DNA from: Tridacna crocea
Lineage: Eukaryota; Mollusca; Bivalvia; Cardiida; Cardiidae
Reading direction: 5' to 3'
Length of the DNA stretch: 64,000 nucleotides
Assembly: GCA_943736015.1 (NCBI GenBank)
Contig: OX031071.1
Coordinates: forward strand, 374,501 to 438,500
Shown: one piece after another, positions 62,701-64,000 of the stretch
Layout of the letters: every line of letters begins with the position of its first letter
Numbering within the stretch: position 1 is the first letter of the stretch
Position numbers and translations under genes: made by a program
The notes under the pieces: model-generated
Database searches by the model: none
What the model was told of the DNA's origin: nothing
The model's input: the letters and a program-made list of their open reading frames with translations, nothing else

Positions 62701-63457
62701 TAGCAGTGAAATCCTGGAATTTCCCAGTGTAATAAATTTTGATATCATCACTAGTGACGTTATCAACTTTCACTTTCACTTCCTGCCGTAATTTGGGAAC
62801 TACTTTTTTTTTCGACTACATTTTTTTTGACTTTCGAATGCAAAATTACAAATAATGATGTTAATAAGGTATATAATAAATAGAATAATCAACTGGTTAT
62901 TTTTTATATGAAAAATATCTCACTCGGAAGCGTCGTAAGGCATTAAAAAAACTCGTGCTCGTTTTTTCAACGCCTAACAACGCATCCTCGTGAGATATTT
63001 TTCATATCAAGAACAACCAGTTGATTATCCTCTATTTCTCACACTTGTCCTGACAAAACCTTTTTCCCAAGCTACAAACTACTTTCCTCACATGCATCAG
63101 AGGTGAGTTGCAAAAATTGCTGAAAAGAGAGTTGGCCTGATCTGGGTATTGAACTTGCAATCACCAGATCAAGGGTCAGATACCCTAACCACTTAACAAT
63201 CTGGCCTGATGAATTCCAGGAAGACATGGATAGGTGCCACAATATACGAGGAACTGAAATAATGTTGAAAGCAGCATCAAACACCTGTCAAAAATACAGC
63301 TGTGATAATTCAAATAAGCATTGAATTGAACAAATGTTACCATTTTCACAGGTATCCAGCCCAAGCTCTGAAAATGGTATATAATTATCTGGCTTGTCGC
63401 TCTTCTTATCTCCAATGTATAACCATGTAGATTTCCTGAAACTTTCACGGTACACAC
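50623..63457 (-). CDS. PDZ and tandem PH domain scaffold protein, eight internal exons (partial at both ends)
   Basis: The exons, in transcript order, are 63457-63341, 61957-61778, 60764-60666, 58298-58188, 56440-56259, 54902-54760, 52129-51945 and 50758-50623. Every boundary has AG/GT and every junction keeps phase, giving 1153 nt (about 384 residues) without a stop. Residues 1-38 and 40-98 are unassigned and charged. A PDZ domain follows (about 99-175, ligand loop SFGI, then SPAEKAGVKEGQVLISVNG). PH1 spans about 185-290, with KKRFFILRRDNCLYYY in the first strands and the invariant helix Trp in RDAWMEV. PH2 starts TGYLNKMGRSTKRWRKRYCV and ends before its last helix. PH domains usually bind phosphoinositides and PDZ domains C-terminal peptides, so a membrane-associated adaptor is likely; basic residues in both beta1-beta2 loops fit lipid binding. 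Neither the start codon nor the stop is in view. I do not know the orthologue. Confidence 0.85.
50871..51093. mobile_element. Family A MITE (intronic)
   Basis: ACTCTTTACCACACAATCCC left and GTTTGGTAAAGAG right; the hairpin has GCATGTTCTCC in the right arm. It starts about 110 bp upstream of exon h's acceptor in the transcript sense. Confidence 0.85.
51095..51315. mobile_element. Family A MITE, abutting the previous one
   Basis: AGCCCTTTACAACCC left. The hairpin is GGGAGAAAATGCTGGATACC with CAGCATTTTCTCC; the right end GTTTGGTATATTC is decayed. Confidence 0.75.
51359..51588. mobile_element. Family A MITE, full length (intronic)
   Basis: TTAACCCATTACCACACAAT and CATTTGGTAATGAG then TTAA. Third family A copy in a row within 720 bp of one intron. 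Confidence 0.9.
51730..51900 (+). mobile_element. Diverged SINE 3' region with short tandem repeat
   Basis: CAGTGGCTTGGGAAAAAAGC and TGCTGATATGAGAAAGCAAG are SINE-1 body-like. The last part is three copies of GGCTGTGATATGAC-type words at 51835-51878. Confidence 0.45.
51945..52129 (-). CDS. Exon g: end of PH1 and start of PH2
   Basis: Two AGs are available as acceptor (CAACAG and CAACAGAG). Only the second, giving start 52129, keeps frame; the first would run into TGA. The exon encodes DAWMEVTAHNVG (last helix of PH1), a linker, and TGYLNKMGRSTKRWRKRYCV with LKDACIYYYKN. Donor is CTTG then GTAAAT, phase 1. Confidence 0.9.
52250..52400. mobile_element. Family A right half
   Basis: CCACAATGTTTTCTACCCTG, GGTCTGCAAGTGCTTTC and GTTGTTAGGTAAAAAG then TTAA. 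The left half is missing. Another hairpin scrap follows at 52395-52470. Confidence 0.65.
52661..52890. mobile_element. Family A MITE (intronic)
   Basis: ACCCTTTGCAGTACAATCC left and GTTTGGTAAAGAG then TTAA right. Hairpin GGGAAAAAAAGAAAATGC with a nearly matching arm. Confidence 0.8.
52990..53512. mobile_element. Foldback element F, copy 2, near complete (intronic)
   Basis: ATGACACATGAATTGGGCTC with ATAAAGACAGTGCAACAAAA on the left faces TTGCACAGTGTTTATAGC with ATTTATGTCATGTTAGAATT on the right. The inner palindrome 53127-53290 repeats AATCTTCTTTCTATTGTGGT and its complement. Confidence 0.8.
53560..53765. mobile_element. Family D MITE, decayed
   Basis: TGAACCATGTTCTGACAGAA left; interior TTGACTTGCAGAAAATTGAC and TCAGCCTGCACAGTC; right end not recognisable. 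Confidence 0.5.
53766..54096. mobile_element. Foldback MITE with GGGCCCTGTTTCATCAAGGC ends
   Basis: GGGCCCTGTTTCATCAAGGC with AAGTTTTACGTAACTATAGT left, and ACTATAGTTACGTAAAACTT with CTTGGTGAAACGGGGCCC right. Arms are about 60 bp. Confidence 0.9.
54535..54715. mobile_element. Family A MITE with deleted hairpin arm (intronic)
   Basis: TTAACATAACCACATATC left (poor) and GTTTGGTAAAGGG then TTAA right. GGAGAAAATGCTGATTACCA is followed directly by GGTTTATAAAAACC. It ends 45 bp from exon f. Confidence 0.7.
54760..54902 (-). CDS. Exon f: PH1 middle strands
   Basis: Acceptor TTTACCTACAG, donor GACGAG then GTTGGT. It reads DTDPLGAIPLQGYVVSR, then KFAFKAEKYNSKTFYFLAEN and REDMT, the typical PH beta4 to alpha1 sequence. 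It starts in phase 0 and ends in phase 2, matching both neighbours. Confidence 0.9.
54983..55265 (+). repeat. Dispersed repeat, copy 2
   Basis: AGAGCTGTCACTGAATATGA, CAAGTTCAAGCGGAGATAAT and AAAATTACTAGTATTTTATA match 46884-47100 in order. Confidence 0.75.
55393..55578. mobile_element. Family A MITE, hairpin lost (intronic)
   Basis: TTAACCCCTTACCACACAAT and CTTCTGGTAAAGGG then TTAA. TTTTGAAAACA joins directly to TTTTTCCACAATG. Confidence 0.8.
55990..56120. repeat. Half palindrome plus family C half
   Basis: TTGATTTACTTCAAAAACCT with CATAACTACAG is one arm of the palindrome at 6462. GGACAGTATAAATTCAAGAT with CAGACTG is a family C left arm. Confidence 0.55.
56259..56440 (-). CDS. Exon e: PDZ end, linker and first PH1 strands
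   Basis: Acceptor CATATCCAG, donor GAACAG then GTATGT. It reads NGLNLKLEVGSGDL (last PDZ strand), a short linker, TGFMQKQ, then RIWKKRFFILRRDNCLYYYK. The insertion TSSTLLR in the beta1-beta2 loop is basic-flanked, as in lipid-binding PH domains. Confidence 0.9.
56759..56987. mobile_element. Family A MITE inserted in the minisatellite
   Basis: TTAA both sides, ACCATTACCACACAATCCC and CATTTGGTAATGAG. The TTAA comes from the CCCTTTTAA variant of the minisatellite unit, so the array predates it. Confidence 0.9.
57036..57767. mobile_element. Possible unclassified DNA element
   Basis: The left end ACCGTATTTTCGTGTGTATA and right end TCATACAAATATGGTATT are weakly inverted. A second inner pair, AAATCTGGGAGAAAA near 57096 and the same word near 57722, is direct. 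It interrupts the minisatellite cleanly. No coding content is evident. Confidence 0.35.
58188..58298 (-). CDS. Exon d: PDZ core
   Basis: Acceptor TACATTTTAG, donor ATAGGA then GTGAGT. It encodes GSPAEKAGVKEGQVLISVNG, VNVLESDHDE and IIQLVHR. The VNG turn and the alpha-B helix with His (SDHDEIIQLVH) are textbook class I-like PDZ features. Phase 1 in and phase 1 out. Confidence 0.95.
58467..58696. mobile_element. Family A MITE, full length, mixed termini (intronic)
   Basis: TTAACTCTTTACCACACGAG left and GTGTGGTAATGGG then TTAA right. Hairpin near perfect. Confidence 0.9.
59057..59285. mobile_element. Family A MITE, first of a tandem pair in the satellite
   Basis: TTAACTCTTTACCACACAAG left and GTGTGGTAAAGAG right, hairpin perfect. 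The right TTAA (59282-59285) is shared with the next element. Confidence 0.95.
59282..59509. mobile_element. Family A MITE, second of the pair
   Basis: TTAACCCATTACCACACGAG left and GTGTGGTAATGGG then TTAA right. Of the CCCATTACC subtype, unlike its neighbour, so this is a second insertion, not a simple duplication. Confidence 0.95.
60376..60602. mobile_element. Family A MITE, GTCTGCAGTA subtype, in the satellite
   Basis: TTAACCCTTTCCCAAACAAG and CATTTGGGAAAGGG then TTAA. The hairpin uses GAAATTGCTC facing GAGCAATTTC, a two-arm variant shared in part with 2690-2918. Confidence 0.95.
60666..60764 (-). CDS. Exon c: PDZ start
   Basis: Acceptor CATTTTAG, donor GATGCAG then GTACAT. It reads NVETYNIEKTDRDSFGIHIL, then DSKPAVVSGIDA. 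SFGI replaces the common GLGF carboxylate loop. Phase 1 at both ends. Confidence 0.9.
60865..61155. mobile_element. Two family A MITEs, one truncated by the other
   Basis: 60865-60949 is a hairpin piece (GGAGAAAATGCTGG, CAATTTCTCC). 60950-61155 is a copy with TTAACCCATTACCACACAAT and GTTTGGTAAAGAG then TTAT; its right hairpin arm is cut to CCCACAATG. Confidence 0.8.
61230..61430. mobile_element. Family A remnant
   Basis: GTTGAAAGTATTTGAATTCA, GAAAACATTGTAGTTACC with GCATTTTCTCCTTTTCTC and AAGACTTCTTTTTCAGGGTC. Left hairpin arm missing. Confidence 0.65.
61550..61757. mobile_element. Family A MITE next to exon b
   Basis: TTAACTGTTTACCACACAAC left and ATTGTACAGTAAAAC right; hairpin shortened. 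It ends only about 20 bp from the splice donor of exon b. Confidence 0.75.
61778..61957 (-). CDS. Exon b: unassigned, helical and charged
   Basis: Acceptor ATATTATAG, donor TTTTATG then GTGAGC. It encodes SIFGNGTLLTPGDENQ, then EKEFRSQYNSVNKRLVQ, then RAESQQEYRRYTHKFY. The second half is a probable amphipathic helix rich in Arg, Gln and Glu leading into the PDZ domain. No family recognised. Confidence 0.85.
62070..62375. repeat. 31 bp direct repeat (three copies) split by a family A MITE
   Basis: CATATGGGCTACTTTAACTA, then TTTTCATCATATGGCCTACT, then after the MITE TTTTCATAATATGGCCTACT. The element sits in a TTTAA of the unit. Confidence 0.8.
62112..62334. mobile_element. Family A MITE, left end clipped
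   Basis: TTAACCCACACAATCCCTAC left (the ATTACC part is lost) and GTTTGGTAAAGAG then TTAA right. Hairpin near perfect. Confidence 0.9.
62615..63215 (-). mobile_element. SINE-1, diverged subfamily, split by a foldback
   Basis: The tail half is at 62615-62720 (GGAGTTTAATGTTCTTTCAA, GGCATTCAGTGAACTTGTGC); the body and reversed head are at 63055-63212 (TCACATGCATCAGAGGTGAG, GGTATTGAACTTGCAATC). The middle is taken up by inserted sequence with the palindrome 62879-63035. Confidence 0.7.
62879..63035. repeat. Foldback, 155 bp (intronic)
   Basis: ATAGAATAATCAACTGGTTA and TATGAAAAATATCTCACTCG on the left face CGTGAGATATTTTTCATATC and AACCAGTTGATTATCCTCTA on the right. Arms have a few mismatches. Confidence 0.85.
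63213..63290 (+). mobile_element. SINE-1 3' fragment
   Basis: TTCCAGGAAGACATGGATAG, GTGCCACAATATACGAGG and TGAAATAATGTTGAAAGCAG. Head to head with the preceding minus-strand SINE, the same arrangement as at 19925-20292. Confidence 0.65.
63341..63457 (-). CDS. Exon a: most upstream exon in view
   Basis: Acceptor TTTTTTAG, donor GAAAATG then GTAACA. It starts in phase 1 (so an earlier exon exists beyond or near the window end) and reads VYRESFRKSTWLYIGDKK, then SDKPDNYIPFSELGLDTCEN. No domain recognised. The reading frame agrees with exon b. Confidence 0.8.
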
Positions 63458-63633
63458 CTAAAAAAGGAAAACAGAAGTTCCGAACTGGTATTCATTTGAA
63501 ACTCAAGCAAATGGCTGTCTAAATCATGGTAGAAAAGGAGAAACTGCCAGTAATCAACATTATCCCCTTTAGCCACAATGTTTTCCTCAGTCCTTTCAAC
63601 CACAAGTTATATCATTTTACCAAGATTTGACAG

Positions 63634-63862
63634 TTAACCCTTTCCCAAACAATCCCTGGTTTTTATGGGTCTGTAATAGTAGCCCTTTAAAAACATTGTG
63701 GGAAAAGGAGAAAATGCTGGTAACCAGCATTTTCTCCTTTTCCCACAATGTTTTCTACCCTATCATAGACAGAAATCATCTTTTCAGCAAGAGCTGAATT
63801 GTTGTCTGCAAATGCTTTCAATTTGGTCTAGTCTAAAAGTTTGTCGTTTGAGAAAGGGTTAA
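63634..63862. mobile_element. Family A MITE, full length, CCCTTTCCC subtype
   Basis: TTAACCCTTTCCCAAACAAT and CGTTTGAGAAAGGG then TTAA. Hairpin perfect. It shares the CTATCATAGACAGAAATCAT block with 24389-24617 and 38697-38925, defining one subfamily. Confidence 0.95.
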
Positions 63863-63879
63863 CTAAACAGTCTCAAGGT

Positions 63880-64000
63880 TTCAATAGCATAAGAAAGATG
63901 GCTCTTGAAAACATTGCTTTTGAAAATATTGCATGAAAAAGAATAAAATGCAACATTTTTGTTCTGTTTCTATAATGTTTTTTACCCTTCCAAAGATAGG
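63880..64000. mobile_element. Family A remnant at the window end
   Basis: CTTGAAAACATTGCTTTTGA, GAATAAAATGCAACATT and ATAATGTTTTTTACCC. Incomplete and decayed. Confidence 0.45.

Overview
The window looks like AT-rich, repeat-dominated nuclear DNA of a marine or freshwater invertebrate, most probably a bivalve mollusc. This is inferred from long composite elements that open with a TAGCTCACCTGAGCAC hairpin, carry central tandem units and resemble the pearl/Helentron-like elements of bivalves, from abundant tRNA-derived SINEs, and from split genes with short exons in kilobase introns. There is no operon structure, rRNA, convincing tRNA gene or CRISPR array. Nearly all of the long open frames are readings through repeats.

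One convincing host gene is present. It occupies the right fifth of the window on the minus strand (63457 down to 50623) as eight internal exons whose splice phases agree at every junction. Joined, they encode about 384 residues of a scaffold or adaptor protein: an unassigned N-terminal part, a PDZ domain, a complete PH domain, and a second PH domain cut off before its last helix. Both ends of the gene are missing. I do not recognise a named orthologue. The introns are packed with transposable elements.

The rest (1 to about 50600) is intergenic or intronic repeat. The dominant component is a roughly 225 bp non-autonomous DNA transposon (called family A here). It sits in TTAA, has short terminal inverted repeats of the CCCATTACC, CCCTTTCCC or CTCTTTACC type, and carries a near-perfect central hairpin of about 60 bp built on GTGGGAAAAGGAGAAAATGC. 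The TTAA site and CCC/GGG ends suggest a piggyBac-mobilised MITE. Some 45 complete or damaged copies were found by eye. Other families are: a palindromic MITE with GGGCCCATATTCACCAA ends (family B), a dispersed 70 to 80 bp palindrome with GGACAGTGTAGATC arms (C), a MITE with GAGCCATGCTCTGAC ends (D), several foldback elements, at least two SINE families, a Harbinger-derived element, an hAT element with a clear 8 bp target duplication, and two pearl-like composites (13118-16521 and 36836-37951).

Region by region: 1-10 kb, mixed MITEs including a nested insertion and a Harbinger remnant; 10.4-12 kb, a 29/30 bp satellite; 13.1-16.5 kb, a large pearl-like element; 17-23 kb, SINEs, a 29 bp minisatellite and a SINE containing a 13 bp minisatellite; 24-27 kb, MITEs; 27.3-31.4 kb, a giant inverted repeat with arms over 1 kb, one arm broken by the hAT element and carrying a possible two-exon gene remnant; 31.6-50.6 kb, MITEs, SINEs and tandem repeats; 50.6-64 kb, the PDZ-PH-PH gene with its MITE-filled introns.

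The most interesting observations concern family A. Several copies differ from the rest by substitutions that occur in both hairpin arms at once, so the palindrome stays intact. In the intron at 58.7-60.6 kb, a tandem array of about 22 units of some 55 bp appears to have grown from the right terminus of one family A copy, and further family A copies have since inserted into that array.
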